Source: Streptomyces nymphaeiformis | Lineage (GTDB): Bacteria; Actinomycetota; Actinomycetes; Streptomycetales; Streptomycetaceae | Direction of reading: 5' to 3' | Assembly (NCBI RefSeq): GCF_014203895.1 | Contig: NZ_JACHJY010000008.1 | Span: 62,001-126,000, forward strand | Length of the DNA stretch: 64,000 nucleotides | Shown: piece by piece, positions 25,191-33,559 of the stretch | How the letters are laid out: each line of letters begins with the position of its first letter | Numbering within the stretch: position 1 is the first letter of the stretch | Position numbers and translations under genes: made by a program | The notes under the pieces: model-generated | Database searches by the model: none | What the model saw: the letters and a program-made list of their open reading frames with translations, nothing else | Told to the model about the DNA's origin: nothing

Positions 25191-26360
25191 TCAGGCTCCA
25201 GCGGGGAGGGGGAGGGAGACGGCGACGGCGGTGCCCTGGCCGGGCGCCGACTCGACCGCGAACGAGCCGCCCAGCGACTCGGCCCGCGAGCGCATCGCCG
25301 GAAGGCCGAAACCGCCGTCCGACGAAGGGCGTACGGACGCGGGGTCGAAGCCCCGGCCGTCGTCGACCACGTCCAGGGTCACCGACGCGTCCATGAACGA
25401 CAAGGTGATCTCGGCACGGGACGCCGAGGCGTGCCGCACGGTGTTCGCGAGCGCCGACTGCGCGATCCGCAGCAGCGCCACCTCGTACGGCGTCGGCAGC
25501 TCCACCGGCGTGCCGCTCACCGAGAAGCGGACCCGGGGCCCGTCCGCGGGCAGCCCGGTGACCGGCTCGCACAGCCGCTCGAGGGCCGCCGCGAGCGAGC
25601 CGTGCTCCAGGTCCGGGGGCGACAGCGCCCGGACGAAGCGCCGTGCCTCCGCCAGGTTGTCCTGTGCGGCCTCGCGGGCCCGGCCGATGTGGCCCGCGGC
25701 GGGGGAGTCCGGCGGGAGGAGCCGCTCGGCCGCCCGCAGCAGCAGCTGGATCGAGGACAGCCCCTGCGCGAGCGTGTCGTGGATCTCCCGCGCGAGCCGC
25801 TCCCGCTCGGAGAGCGTCCCCGCGTGCCGCTCGGCCGCCGCCAGCTCCGCCCGCGTCTCGATGAGCTCCTCGATGAGCCGCCGCCGCCGCTCGCTCTCCC
25901 GGTACAGCGCCTGGTAGCCGAGGACCGTCGCCACCGCGACCGCCGCGCCGAGCAGCGGCCCGATGAAGACCCCCGGATTGAGCGGGGCGCCGTGGCCCAC
26001 GTACGAGAGGATCGCCGCGCCCGCCGTGAGGGCCACGACCGGCAGCGACCAGCGGGTGGGCAGCAGGTGCAGCTGGAGGAAGTACAGGGGGAAGGCCAGC
26101 CAGAGCGCTTCCGGGGTGAGCCAGAGCAGCCCGAGCCAGGACGCTCCGAGGACCCCCAGCCATAGGGCGGCGGCGCGCTGCGAGCTCCGTACGGACGGCA
26201 GGTACGAGCCGGCCGCGTACACCGCGCCCATGACCACCGCCGCGACCGTCCCGGAGACCGAGTCCGCCCGTACCGCCGCCAGGACGAGCAGGCCCGCCAT
26301 GAGGAGGTGCAGGCAGAGGCGCAGGGCGCGGAGGGCGGGGGTCAGCGAGCGGGGATCCAT
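25191..26360 (-). CDS. Sensor histidine kinase (HisKA_3 / NarX-like)
   Basis: 389 residues from ATG 26360 (GGAG 5 bases ahead). The N-terminal region has about five or six membrane helices (residues 12-150) with little extracellular domain, typical of intramembrane-sensing kinases. A coiled-coil follows, then the dimerisation H-box SERERLAREIHDTLAQGLSS with the phosphorylated His, and an ATPase domain with N-box ANTVRHA and G-box VVDDGRGFD. It operates with the response regulator immediately downstream. Intramembrane-sensing kinases next to FtsX-type transporters often respond to membrane-active compounds; here that is inference from context. Confidence 0.92.
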   Translation of the reverse strand: MDPRSLTPALRALRLCLHLLMAGLLVLAAVRADSVSGTVAAVVMGAVYAAGSYLPSVRSSQRAAALWLGVLGASWLGLLWLTPEALWLAFPLYFLQLHLLPTRWSLPVVALTAGAAILSYVGHGAPLNPGVFIGPLLGAAVAVATVLGYQALYRESERRRRLIEELIETRAELAAAERHAGTLSERERLAREIHDTLAQGLSSIQLLLRAAERLLPPDSPAAGHIGRAREAAQDNLAEARRFVRALSPPDLEHGSLAAALERLCEPVTGLPADGPRVRFSVSGTPVELPTPYEVALLRIAQSALANTVRHASASRAEITLSFMDASVTLDVVDDGRGFDPASVRPSSDGGFGLPAMRSRAESLGGSFAVESAPGQGTAVAVSLPLPAGA

Positions 26361-26472
26361 GATTTCTCCAGCGTAGGGAACGGGAGACAATCCGGACTCA
26401 ACCGAAAGTTTGATTGCGGAGCCATCCGTGGCGCGATGCCGGTGGGGCAGCCCCCGGACCACTCTGGTCAGC

Positions 26473-27549
26473 ATGTTCGTGGCATGGAGAGACCTGAGAT
26501 TCGCCAAGGGGCGTTTCACCCTCATGGGCACCGTGATCGTGCTGATCACCCTGCTCGTGGGGTTGCTGTCCGGGCTGACCGCCGGACTCGCGCGAGAGAA
26601 CATCTCCGCGATCACCGGTCTGCCCGCCGACCGGCTGGCCTTCGCGGCGCCGCCGTCCGGGCAGTCGGCCTCCTTCACCAATTCGACGGTGACGGAGGAG
26701 CAGTGGAGCGGGTGGGCGAAGCGGCCCGGGGTGACGGAGGCCGACCCGCTCGGCATCCGTACCCTCAACGCCGCCGCCGGGGACCACACCGCGGCCGTCT
26801 CCGCCTTCGGCTCGGAGCCGGACGCGGGACTCGCCCCCGGGACCGTCGGCGCGGGCAAGGTCGTCCTGTCCGAGTCGGCGGCGGAGGAGCTGGCCGTGGG
26901 CGCCGGCGACCGCGTCCGCCTCGGCCCGCTGGAGGTCACCGTCTCCGCGGTCTCCGGCGACGCCTCCTACAGTCACACGCCCGTCGTGTGGACGTCCCTC
27001 GACGACTGGCAGAAGGTCGGCCGGAGCGGCACCGCCGCGCAGGAGCAGGCCACCGTGATCGCGCTGAGCGGCGACGGCGTCGACTGGGCGGCCGGCGACG
27101 AGGCCGCGGGCACCGAGGCCCGCACCCTCGACGGGGCCCTCACCGCCATAGGGTCCTACCAGGCCGAGAACGGCTCGCTGCAGCTGATGCGCGGGTTCCT
27201 CTTCGCCATCTCCGCGCTGGTCATAGGGGCGTTCTTCACGGTCTGGACCATCCAGCGCAGCGGTGACGTCGCCGTCCTCAAGGCGCTCGGCGCCTCCACC
27301 CCGTACCTCCTCAAGGACGCCCTCGGGCAGGCCGTGCTCATGCTCACCGCCGGCACCCTGCTCGGCACCGCGCTCGCGGTCGGCATCGGCGCCCTGGTCA
27401 GCGGCGGGAACGTGCCCTTCGTCCTCGAACCGCTCACCGTCCTCGGCCCGGCCGCCGTGATCGTCGTCCTCGGTGTCCTCGGCGCCGCCCTGTCCATCCG
27501 GCGGATCACCGCCGTCGACCCCCTCACCGCCCTCGGGAGCGCCCGATGA
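26473..27549 (+). CDS. ABC transporter permease, FtsX/MacB type
   Basis: 358 residues from the ATG at 26473. An N-terminal helix (about 16-38) is followed by a large extracellular domain (40-230), then three membrane helices near the C-terminus (about 240-262, 290-315, 325-345). FtsX-like features include GDVAVLKALGASTPYLLKDA and a final SIRRITAVDPLTALGSAR. It probably forms an exporter with the ATPase encoded immediately downstream (ATGA overlap). It is divergent from the two-component pair, with a 112-bp shared promoter region (26361-26472) that contains TCAACCGAAAGTTTGA, an imperfect inverted repeat. Confidence 0.88.
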   Translation: MFVAWRDLRFAKGRFTLMGTVIVLITLLVGLLSGLTAGLARENISAITGLPADRLAFAAPPSGQSASFTNSTVTEEQWSGWAKRPGVTEADPLGIRTLNAAAGDHTAAVSAFGSEPDAGLAPGTVGAGKVVLSESAAEELAVGAGDRVRLGPLEVTVSAVSGDASYSHTPVVWTSLDDWQKVGRSGTAAQEQATVIALSGDGVDWAAGDEAAGTEARTLDGALTAIGSYQAENGSLQLMRGFLFAISALVIGAFFTVWTIQRSGDVAVLKALGASTPYLLKDALGQAVLMLTAGTLLGTALAVGIGALVSGGNVPFVLEPLTVLGPAAVIVVLGVLGAALSIRRITAVDPLTALGSAR

Positions 27550-28226
27550 GCCTCGTCCTCGACGCCGTCACCCTCACCTACCCCGACGGCGACGGCCGGC
27601 TCACCGCCCTCGACGCCGTCTCCCTGACCGTCCCCGCCGGCACGCTCACGGCCGTCGTCGGGCCGTCCGGCTCCGGCAAGTCCAGCCTCCTCGCGGTGGC
27701 CGCCACCCTGGTGACCCCGGACACGGGGCGGGTCGTCGTCGCCGGTACGGACACGGGGCCGCTGACCGCCGCCGCCAAGGCGGAGCTGCGCCGGGAGCAC
27801 ATCGGCATCGTCTTCCAGCAGCCGAACCTGCTGCCCTCGCTGAGCGCGGTGGAGCAGCTCCAGGTGATGGCCCATCTGTCGAAGCGTTCGCCCAAGGAGG
27901 TACGGGGCCGGGCCATGGACCTCCTCGACGCGGTGGGCCTCGCGGACCAGGCCCACCGGCGGCCCCACCAGCTGTCGGGCGGTCAGCGGCAGCGCGTGAA
28001 CATCGCGCGGGCGCTGATGAACGAGCCGTCCGTGCTCCTGGTCGACGAGCCGACGAGCGCCCTGGACCACGAGCGGGGCGCGGCGGTCATGGACCTCCTG
28101 GCCACGCTGACGGCCGAGCGGGGGACGGCGACGGTCCTGGTCACCCACGACCGCACGCACCTGGCCCGCACGGACCACACGGTGACGGTCCAGGACGGCC
28201 GCCTGACGGAGTCCGTACGGGCCTGA
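27546..28226 (+). CDS. ABC transporter ATP-binding protein (MacB/LolD type)
   Basis: 226 residues, ATG overlapping the permease stop by 4 bases. Walker A GPSGSGKSS at about residue 39, Q-loop in GIVFQQPNLLP, signature LSGGQRQRVNIARAL, Walker B VLLVDEPTSALD and the switch His in VLVTHD. This is a single ATPase domain of the lipoprotein/macrolide exporter class. It powers the FtsX-type permease just upstream, probably removing an amphiphilic compound or releasing a lipoprotein. The gene ends beside a scarred region of truncated genes (28237-28890). Confidence 0.93.
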   Translation: MSLVLDAVTLTYPDGDGRLTALDAVSLTVPAGTLTAVVGPSGSGKSSLLAVAATLVTPDTGRVVVAGTDTGPLTAAAKAELRREHIGIVFQQPNLLPSLSAVEQLQVMAHLSKRSPKEVRGRAMDLLDAVGLADQAHRRPHQLSGGQRQRVNIARALMNEPSVLLVDEPTSALDHERGAAVMDLLATLTAERGTATVLVTHDRTHLARTDHTVTVQDGRLTESVRA

Positions 28227-28236
28227 GGCCGGCTTC

Positions 28237-28345
28237 TCATCCGGTACGGCGGGCCCGGGCGCGGGCCCGCCACCCGAGGGCGACCGCGGCCAGGCCCACG
28301 AGGACGGCGACGTACGCGCCGCCGAGGCCGTTGCCGGTGCCGAGG
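28237..28345 (-). pseudogene. C-terminal fragment of a membrane protein, reading leftwards
   Basis: In the minus frame ending at a TGA at 28237, about 35 codons encode GNGLGGAYVAVLVGLAAVAL followed by GWRARARARR, a typical last membrane helix with a basic cytoplasmic tail. No start and no further coding character are visible beyond about 28345, where the plus-strand response-regulator remnant begins. It looks like the 3' end of a gene whose 5' part was deleted. Confidence 0.4.
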
Positions 28346-28662
28346 CCGCCGTCCGGCGGGGCGACGCGCTGCTCGCGCCGTCCCTCGCGCGCAGGCTCCT
28401 CGACCGGTACGTCGCCGAGCCGTTCGCGACGGGCTCCGCCGCCGCTCCGGAGGACCTGACCAACCGTGAACGCGGGGCCGTGACGCTGGTGGCCCGGGGC
28501 CTCTCCAACGACGAGATCGCCGGCCGCATGGTGATCACGCCGCTGACCGCGAAGACCCACGTCAACCGGGCGATGACCAAGCTCGGCGCCCGGGACCGGG
28601 CCCAACTGGTCGTCCTCGCCTACGAGTCGGGCCTGGTGTCACCGCGTACGGCCGGGTCCTGA
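28300..28662 (+). pseudogene. Truncated NarL-type response regulator: receiver missing
   Basis: The frame ending at TGA 28660-28662 reads AAVRRGDALLAPSLARRLLD, then a linker, then LTNRERGAVTLVARGLSNDE, LTAKTHVNRAMTKLGARDRA and QLVVLAYESGLVS. This is the end of a receiver domain plus a complete LuxR helix-turn-helix. The phospho-receiver (about 110 residues) is absent and there is no sensible start. It is preceded directly by the opposite-strand membrane fragment, so a deletion appears to have removed the divergent promoter and both 5' ends. Confidence 0.65.
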
Positions 28663-28671
28663 CGCACGGCG

Positions 28672-28889
28672 TCAGTCGAACCGGACGACCAGGCGGACGT
28701 CCTCGTCCCCGTGGGTGGCCGCGAGGCCGCGCACGGCCGCCCACACCGGGGCCCAGCTGCCGTCCGGCGGGGCGAACATGCGGGCGGTGAGGGTCACCGG
28801 GCGGTAGACGGCGCCCTTCCAGAGGACCTCGGCGGGCCACTCCGGGGGCATCAGGTCCTCGCCGAAGACCTCCTCCGCCCCCCATGGCG
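28672..28889 (-). pseudogene. Possible remnant of an uncharacterised gene
   Basis: The minus frame ending at TGA 28672-28674 has good coding character for about 70 codons (WGAEEVFGEDLMPPEWPAEV, then WKGAVYRPVTLTARMFAPPD, then DEDVRLVRFD). It has no ATG or GTG before the ATG at about 28830 and runs into the allR 3' end. It could be the C-terminal half of a deleted gene or a short gene starting at that ATG (about 52 aa). I do not recognise the family. Confidence 0.35.
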
Positions 28890-28892
28890 GCG

Positions 28893-29699
28893 TCAGCCCT
28901 GGCCGTTGCCCGAGGTGTTCGCCAGGGCCGCCGAGAGTTCGCGGGCGACTTCCTGGAGGATCGGGACGATCTTCTCGGTGGCGGCCTCGGTGACCCGGCC
29001 CGCCGGGCCCGAGATGGAGATGGCCGCGGCGGTGGGGGAGTCGGGGACGGAGACCGCGAGGCAGCGGACCCCTATCTCCTGCTCGTTGTCGTCGACCGCG
29101 TAACCCGTCTCGCGGACCGCCACGAGCGCGTCGAGGAAGCCGTCCGGCGTGGTGATGGTCTTCTCGGTCGCGGCGGGCATGCCGGTGCGGGCGAGCAGCG
29201 CCCGGACCTCCTCGGCCGGCGTGTGCGCGAGGAGCGCCTTGCCGACGCCGGTCGAGTGCGGCAGGACCCGGCGGCCGACCTCGGTGAACATGCGCATCGA
29301 GTGCTTGGACGGCACCTGCGCGACGTACACGATCTCGTCGCCGTCGAGCAGCGCCATGTTCGCGGTCTCGCCGGTCTCCTCGACGAGCCGCGCCAGGTAG
29401 GGGCGGGCCCAGGTGCCGAGGAGGCGGGAGGCGGACTCGCCGAGCCGGATGAGCCGGGGGCCGAGGGCGTACCGGCGGTTGGGCTGCTGGCGCACGTAGC
29501 CGCAGGCGACGAGGGTGCGCATGAGGCGGTGGATGGTGGGGAGCGGGAGTCCGCTGCTGGCGGAGAGCTCGCTCAGCCCGACCTCGCCCCCGGCGTCGGC
29601 CATCCGCTCCAGGAGGTCGAAGGCGCGCTCGAGGGACTGGACGCCCCCGCTCGCGGCGGGCTTGGCGGCGTCGGTGGTGCTGGCGCTGGACGTCGGCAC
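28893..29699 (-). CDS. allR: IclR-family repressor of allantoin catabolism (AllR)
   Basis: 268 residues from GTG 29699, chosen because AAAGGA lies 8 bases ahead. An N-terminal winged helix-turn-helix (residues about 15-75) contains LERAFDLLERMADAGGEVGL and LPLPTIHRLMRTLVACGYVR. The C-terminal IclR effector domain contains YVAQVPSKHSMRMFTEVGRR and GVGKALLAH. It is divergent from allantoinase. In S. coelicolor the IclR regulator at this position (AllR) is a known repressor of allantoin genes, relieved by a pathway metabolite such as allantoate or glyoxylate. Palindromes upstream of allB, aceB and hyi are its likely operators; the binding itself is inferred. Confidence 0.88.
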   Translation of the reverse strand: MPTSSASTTDAAKPAASGGVQSLERAFDLLERMADAGGEVGLSELSASSGLPLPTIHRLMRTLVACGYVRQQPNRRYALGPRLIRLGESASRLLGTWARPYLARLVEETGETANMALLDGDEIVYVAQVPSKHSMRMFTEVGRRVLPHSTGVGKALLAHTPAEEVRALLARTGMPAATEKTITTPDGFLDALVAVRETGYAVDDNEQEIGVRCLAVSVPDSPTAAAISISGPAGRVTEAATEKIVPILQEVARELSAALANTSGNGQG

Positions 29700-29883
29700 G
29701 TCAACGGTCCTTTCGGGGCAGGCGGGCAAGGCAGCAGCCTACCGGGCCGCCGGCCGGGGCACACGGTCCCGGTACCGGCGTCAGCGCCGGTCAGGGGGTG
29801 TTTGTCCGGTGTCGGTGACGGCCCGGGGTGATCCGGGACTGGCTCGCATGTGCGGAGCTACGTTCTACTGTACGGAATTTTGA

Positions 29884-29994
29884 TTCCACTTTGTGGAAAC
29901 GTCCAAGCCGGGTTCGCCGACGGCCGATGCTGGAAGTGTGCCCTTGACGACCCCTCGCCCGGAAGTGAAGACTCCTTTTCAACAGTTCGTTGAA
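29884..29994. promoter_or_regulatory. allR-allB intergenic region with two palindromic operators
   Basis: The 337-bp gap 29700-30036 carries TTCCACTTTGTGGAA (29884-29898, perfect, class A) and TTCAACAGTTCGTTGAA (29978-29994, perfect 17-bp, class B core). Their centres are about 95 bp apart, suitable for looping or for separate control of allR and allB. The rest of the gap shows no open frame with coding character. A TTGACG at 29944-29949 is a candidate -35. Confidence 0.65.
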
Positions 29995-30036
29995 TTTCCC
30001 GCTCTTTCTGCGGATCGCTTGAAGATAGGGGTACGG

Positions 30037-31371
30037 GTGGACGTCAACCTGGTCCTGCGCTCGACACGCGTCATCACCCCCGAGGGGACGCGCCCGGCGT
30101 CGATCGCCGTCTCCGGAGGGACGATCGCGGCCGTGCTGCCGTACGACGCCGAGGTGCCCGCCGGCGCCCGACTGGAGGACGTCGGCGACGACGTCGTCCT
30201 GCCCGGACTCGTCGACACCCACGTGCACGTGAACGACCCCGGCCGCACCGAGTGGGAGGGCTTCTGGACCGCCACCCGCGCGGCCGCCGCCGGCGGCATC
30301 ACCACCCTGCTCGACATGCCGCTGAACTCGCTGCCCCCGACCACCACCGTGGAGCACCTCCGGGTCAAGCAGGAGGTCGCCCGCAGCAAGGCCCACATCG
30401 ACGTCGGCTTCTGGGGCGGCGCCCTGCCCGACAACGTCAAGGACCTGCGCCCCCTCCACGACGCCGGCGTCTTCGGTTTCAAGTGCTTCCTCTCGCCCTC
30501 CGGCGTCGAGGAGTTCCCCGAGCTCGACCAGGAGCAGCTGGCGAACTCGCTCGCCGAGATATCCGGCTTCGACGGCCTGATGATCGTGCACGCCGAGGAC
30601 CCGCACCACCTCGCCGCCGCGCCCCAGCGGTCGGGCGGCGCGTACGCCGACTTCCTCGCCTCCCGCCCCCGCGACGCCGAGAACACGGCCATCGAGAACC
30701 TGATCAACCAGGCCCGCCGGCTCAACGCCCGCGTGCACGTCCTGCACCTCTCCTCCGCGGACGCGCTGCCGGCCATCGCCGCCGCCAAGGCCGAGGGCGT
30801 GAAGGTCACCGTCGAGTCCTGCCCGCACTTCCTCACGCTCACCGCCGAGGAGATCCCGGACGGCGCCACCGAGTTCAAGTGCTGCCCGCCCATCCGCGAG
30901 GCCTCGAACCAGGACGCCCTGTGGCAGGGGCTCGCCGACGGCACGATCGACTGCATCGTCTCCGACCACTCGCCGTCCACCGCCGACCTGAAGACCCCGG
31001 ACTTCGCCTCCGCCTGGGGCGGCATCTCCTCCCTCCAGCTCGGCCTGCCCGCCATCTGGACCGAGGCCCGCCGCCGCGGCCACTCCCTGGAGGACGTCGT
31101 CCGCTGGATGTCCGAGGGCCCGGCCCGGCTCGCCGGACTCACCCGCAAGGGCGCCATCGAGGCCGGCCGCGACGCCGACTTCGCCGTCCTCGCCCCCGAC
31201 GCCACCTTCACCGTCGACCCGGCCGACCTCCAGCACCGCAACCGGATCACCGCCTACGCGGGCAAGACCCTCAGCGGCGTCGTCACCTCCACCTGGCTGC
31301 GTGGAGAGCGGATCGCCGACCGGGGCACCCTCGCCGAGCCCTCCGGCCGCCTCCTCGAAAGGAACAACTGA
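30037..31371 (+). CDS. allB: Allantoinase
   Basis: 444 residues from GTG 30037 (frame open further upstream, but this start gives the usual length). A dihydroorotase-like amidohydrolase that opens the allantoin hydantoin ring to give allantoate. The metal site is visible as VDTHVHVNDPGRTEWEGF, the carboxylated-Lys segment GFKCFLSPSG, VHAEDPHHLA, HVLHLSSADALP and CIVSDHSPS. It is followed after 1 bp by allantoicase, so the two enzymes form an operon. Two palindromes in the shared promoter with allR indicate tight control. Confidence 0.95.
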   Translation: MDVNLVLRSTRVITPEGTRPASIAVSGGTIAAVLPYDAEVPAGARLEDVGDDVVLPGLVDTHVHVNDPGRTEWEGFWTATRAAAAGGITTLLDMPLNSLPPTTTVEHLRVKQEVARSKAHIDVGFWGGALPDNVKDLRPLHDAGVFGFKCFLSPSGVEEFPELDQEQLANSLAEISGFDGLMIVHAEDPHHLAAAPQRSGGAYADFLASRPRDAENTAIENLINQARRLNARVHVLHLSSADALPAIAAAKAEGVKVTVESCPHFLTLTAEEIPDGATEFKCCPPIREASNQDALWQGLADGTIDCIVSDHSPSTADLKTPDFASAWGGISSLQLGLPAIWTEARRRGHSLEDVVRWMSEGPARLAGLTRKGAIEAGRDADFAVLAPDATFTVDPADLQHRNRITAYAGKTLSGVVTSTWLRGERIADRGTLAEPSGRLLERNN

Positions 31372-31372
31372 C

Positions 31373-32488
31373 GTGTCGTCCATACCCAGCTTCACCGGTG
31401 ACGCCAGCCCCTACGGCGGCGGCGACCCGTACGCCGACTACCGGACGGCCGACTTCCCCTTCACCCAGTACGCGGACCTCGCGGACCGGCGTCTGGGCGC
31501 GGGTGTCATCGCCGCCAACGACGAGTTCTTCGCCGAGCGCGAGAACCTGCTCAAGCCCGAGGCCGCCGAGTTCGACCCCGAGCACTTCGGCCACAAGGGC
31601 AAGATCATGGACGGCTGGGAGACCCGCCGCCGCCGCGGTGTCTCCGCCCAGCAGCCGCACCCCACCGAGGACGACCACGACTGGGCGCTCGTACGCCTCG
31701 GCGCCCCCGGCGTCGTCCGCGGCATCGTCGTCGACACCGCCCACTTCCGCGGCAACTACCCGCAGGCCGTCTCCGTCGAGGCCGCCTCCGTGGCCGGCTC
31801 GCCCTCGCCCGAGGAGCTCCTCGCCGACGACGTGAAGTGGACGACGCTGGTCCCGCGCACCGCGGTCGGCGGCCACGCCGCCAACGGCTTCGCCGTCGAC
31901 GTCGAGCAGCGCTTCACGCACCTGCGCGTCAACCAGCACCCGGACGGCGGCATCGCCCGCCTCCGCGTCCACGGCGAGGTCGCCCCGGACCCGGCGTGGC
32001 TCGGCGTCCTCGGCACCTTCGACCTCGCCGCCCTGGAGAACGGCGGCCGGGTCGAGGACGCCTCGGACCGCTTCTACTCCCCGGCCACCAACACCATCCA
32101 GCCGGGCCGCTCCCGCAAGATGGACGACGGCTGGGAGACCCGCCGCCGCCGCGACAAGGGCAACGACTGGATCCGCTACGGCCTGGTCGCCGAGTCCGAG
32201 ATCCGCGCCGTCGAGATCGACACCGCCTACCTCAAGGGCAACAGCGCGGGCTGGGCCGCCCTCTCCGTCGCCGCCGAGGGCTCGGAGGAGTGGACCGAGA
32301 TCCTGCCCCGGACCCGCCTCCAGCCCGACACCAACCACCGGTTCGTGCTCGACACCCCGGCCGTCGGCTCCCGCGTCCGCATCGACATCTACCCGGACGG
32401 CGGCATCTCCCGCCTCCGTCTCTTCGGCTCCCTCACGGACGCCGGTACGGCGCGGCTGACCGCCCGCCACCAGGAGCTCGGCGGCTGA
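31373..32488 (+). CDS. alc: Allantoicase
   Basis: 371 residues, GTG start 1 bp after the allB stop with AAAGGA upstream. Two tandem allantoicase domains are obvious from the repeated DGWETRRRR motif (about residues 78 and 248) followed in each by a segment ending IVVDTAHFRGNYP or VEIDTAYLKGNSA. It hydrolyses allantoate to ureidoglycolate and urea. Ureidoglycolate then yields glyoxylate, the substrate for malate synthase and glyoxylate carboligase. No signal peptide; cytoplasmic. A strong intrinsic terminator at 32534-32590 ends the operon. Confidence 0.96.
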   Translation: MSSIPSFTGDASPYGGGDPYADYRTADFPFTQYADLADRRLGAGVIAANDEFFAERENLLKPEAAEFDPEHFGHKGKIMDGWETRRRRGVSAQQPHPTEDDHDWALVRLGAPGVVRGIVVDTAHFRGNYPQAVSVEAASVAGSPSPEELLADDVKWTTLVPRTAVGGHAANGFAVDVEQRFTHLRVNQHPDGGIARLRVHGEVAPDPAWLGVLGTFDLAALENGGRVEDASDRFYSPATNTIQPGRSRKMDDGWETRRRRDKGNDWIRYGLVAESEIRAVEIDTAYLKGNSAGWAALSVAAEGSEEWTEILPRTRLQPDTNHRFVLDTPAVGSRVRIDIYPDGGISRLRLFGSLTDAGTARLTARHQELGG

Positions 32489-32533
32489 CCGGCTCCTCCA
32501 CCGACTGGGCGGGCACGACACCCCGCCCGGCAC

Positions 32534-32590
32534 GCGAGGGCGCACCGGCCCGACAGCACCGGTGCGCCCTCGCGCCTCCCCCCCTTTTTT
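32534..32590 (+). terminator. Strong intrinsic terminator after allantoicase
   Basis: A perfect 15-bp stem (GCGAGGGCGCACCGG at 32534-32548 with 32559-32573) and a 10-nt loop, followed by a C-run and six T residues (32585-32590). One of the clearest rho-independent terminators in the window. Confidence 0.9.
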
Positions 32591-32652
32591 GTGGCTCGGT
32601 TCACCTCCGGCGCGCCCCTTCGGCTCACTCGCCCTCAGCGCGCGGTGAGGCG

Positions 32653-33393
32653 TTACGCGGCGTGCCCGCCGTCCACCGAGAACTCGGCGCCCGTCACGTA
32701 CCGACCGCCCGGGCCCGCCAGGAAGGCGACCATCGCCGCCACCTCGTCCGGGGTGCCGAAGCGGCCGAGCGCCGTCATGGCCGCCTGCCCCTCCGCGTAC
32801 GGCCCGTCCGCCGGGTTCATGTCGGTGTCGACGGGACCGGGGTGGACGATGTTCGCCGTGATGCCGCGCCCGCCCAGCTCCCGCGCGAGCGCCTTCGTCA
32901 GGCCGATCAGCGCGGCCTTGCTCATCGTGTAGAGGCTCCCGCCGGGGCCCGGCACCCGCTGGGTCATGCAGGTGCCGATCGTGACGATCCTGCCGCCCTC
33001 GGGCAGCCGCGCGGCCGCCGCCTGCGAGGCGAGGAACGCCGCCCGGACGTTCACCGCCAGGACCCGGTCCACGTCCGCGAGGGAGAGCGACTCCAGCGGC
33101 CCGAGGACGCCCGCGCCGACGTTGTTCACCAGGACGTCGAGGCGGCCGAGGGCGTCCGCCGCCCACTCCACCGCGCCCGCCGCGTCCCCGGCGTCGGCCG
33201 CGTCCGCCCGCAGCGGCAGCGCCTTGCGGCCGGCCGCCTCGATCCGCGCGGCGACCTCCTTGGCCCGCGCCTCGTCCTGGACGTAGGTGAAGGCCACGTC
33301 GGCGCCCTCCTGGGCCAGCCGCACCGCCGTCGCCGCGCCGATCCCCCGGCTGCCACCCGTCACCAGGACCGCCGTGCCGTTCATCGTGGACAT
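32653..33393 (-). CDS. SDR-family NAD(P)-dependent oxidoreductase
   Basis: 246 residues from the ATG at 33393 with GGAGG 7 bases ahead. Classical short-chain dehydrogenase features: cofactor motif TGGSRGIG (about residues 12-19), NNVGAG in place of NNAG, and the catalytic pair YTMSK with a Thr/Cys-rich strand GTCMTQ where the catalytic Ser is usually found. That active-site region is slightly unusual. The C-terminus has VTGAEFSVDGG, as in 3-oxoacyl-ACP reductase-like enzymes. The substrate is not predictable. It is divergent from the DHFR-like gene and stands as a single-gene unit. Confidence 0.85.
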   Translation of the reverse strand: MSTMNGTAVLVTGGSRGIGAATAVRLAQEGADVAFTYVQDEARAKEVAARIEAAGRKALPLRADAADAGDAAGAVEWAADALGRLDVLVNNVGAGVLGPLESLSLADVDRVLAVNVRAAFLASQAAAARLPEGGRIVTIGTCMTQRVPGPGGSLYTMSKAALIGLTKALARELGGRGITANIVHPGPVDTDMNPADGPYAEGQAAMTALGRFGTPDEVAAMVAFLAGPGGRYVTGAEFSVDGGHAA

Positions 33394-33559
33394 CCCGAAA
33401 CCTCCGTGAGTAACGCCAACTGGTTGCGGGTTCAATGAAAGTCGGCGGGGCGTCCGGACGCTGGCGGGAATCGGACCCCGACCCACCGATGACTTCCGCC
33501 GGGCGGTGGAGTCGGAAGGGGTGAGACACGATGGTCCGGAGAACAGAAAGGCATGCACC

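Noticed and set aside
26361..26472. TCAACCGAAAGTTTGA in the kinase/ABC divergent promoter as another class-B purine operator
   Set aside because: The arms match only in part (TCAA/TTGA) and the spacing differs from the 5-5-5 design; the adjacent genes have no link to purine metabolism.
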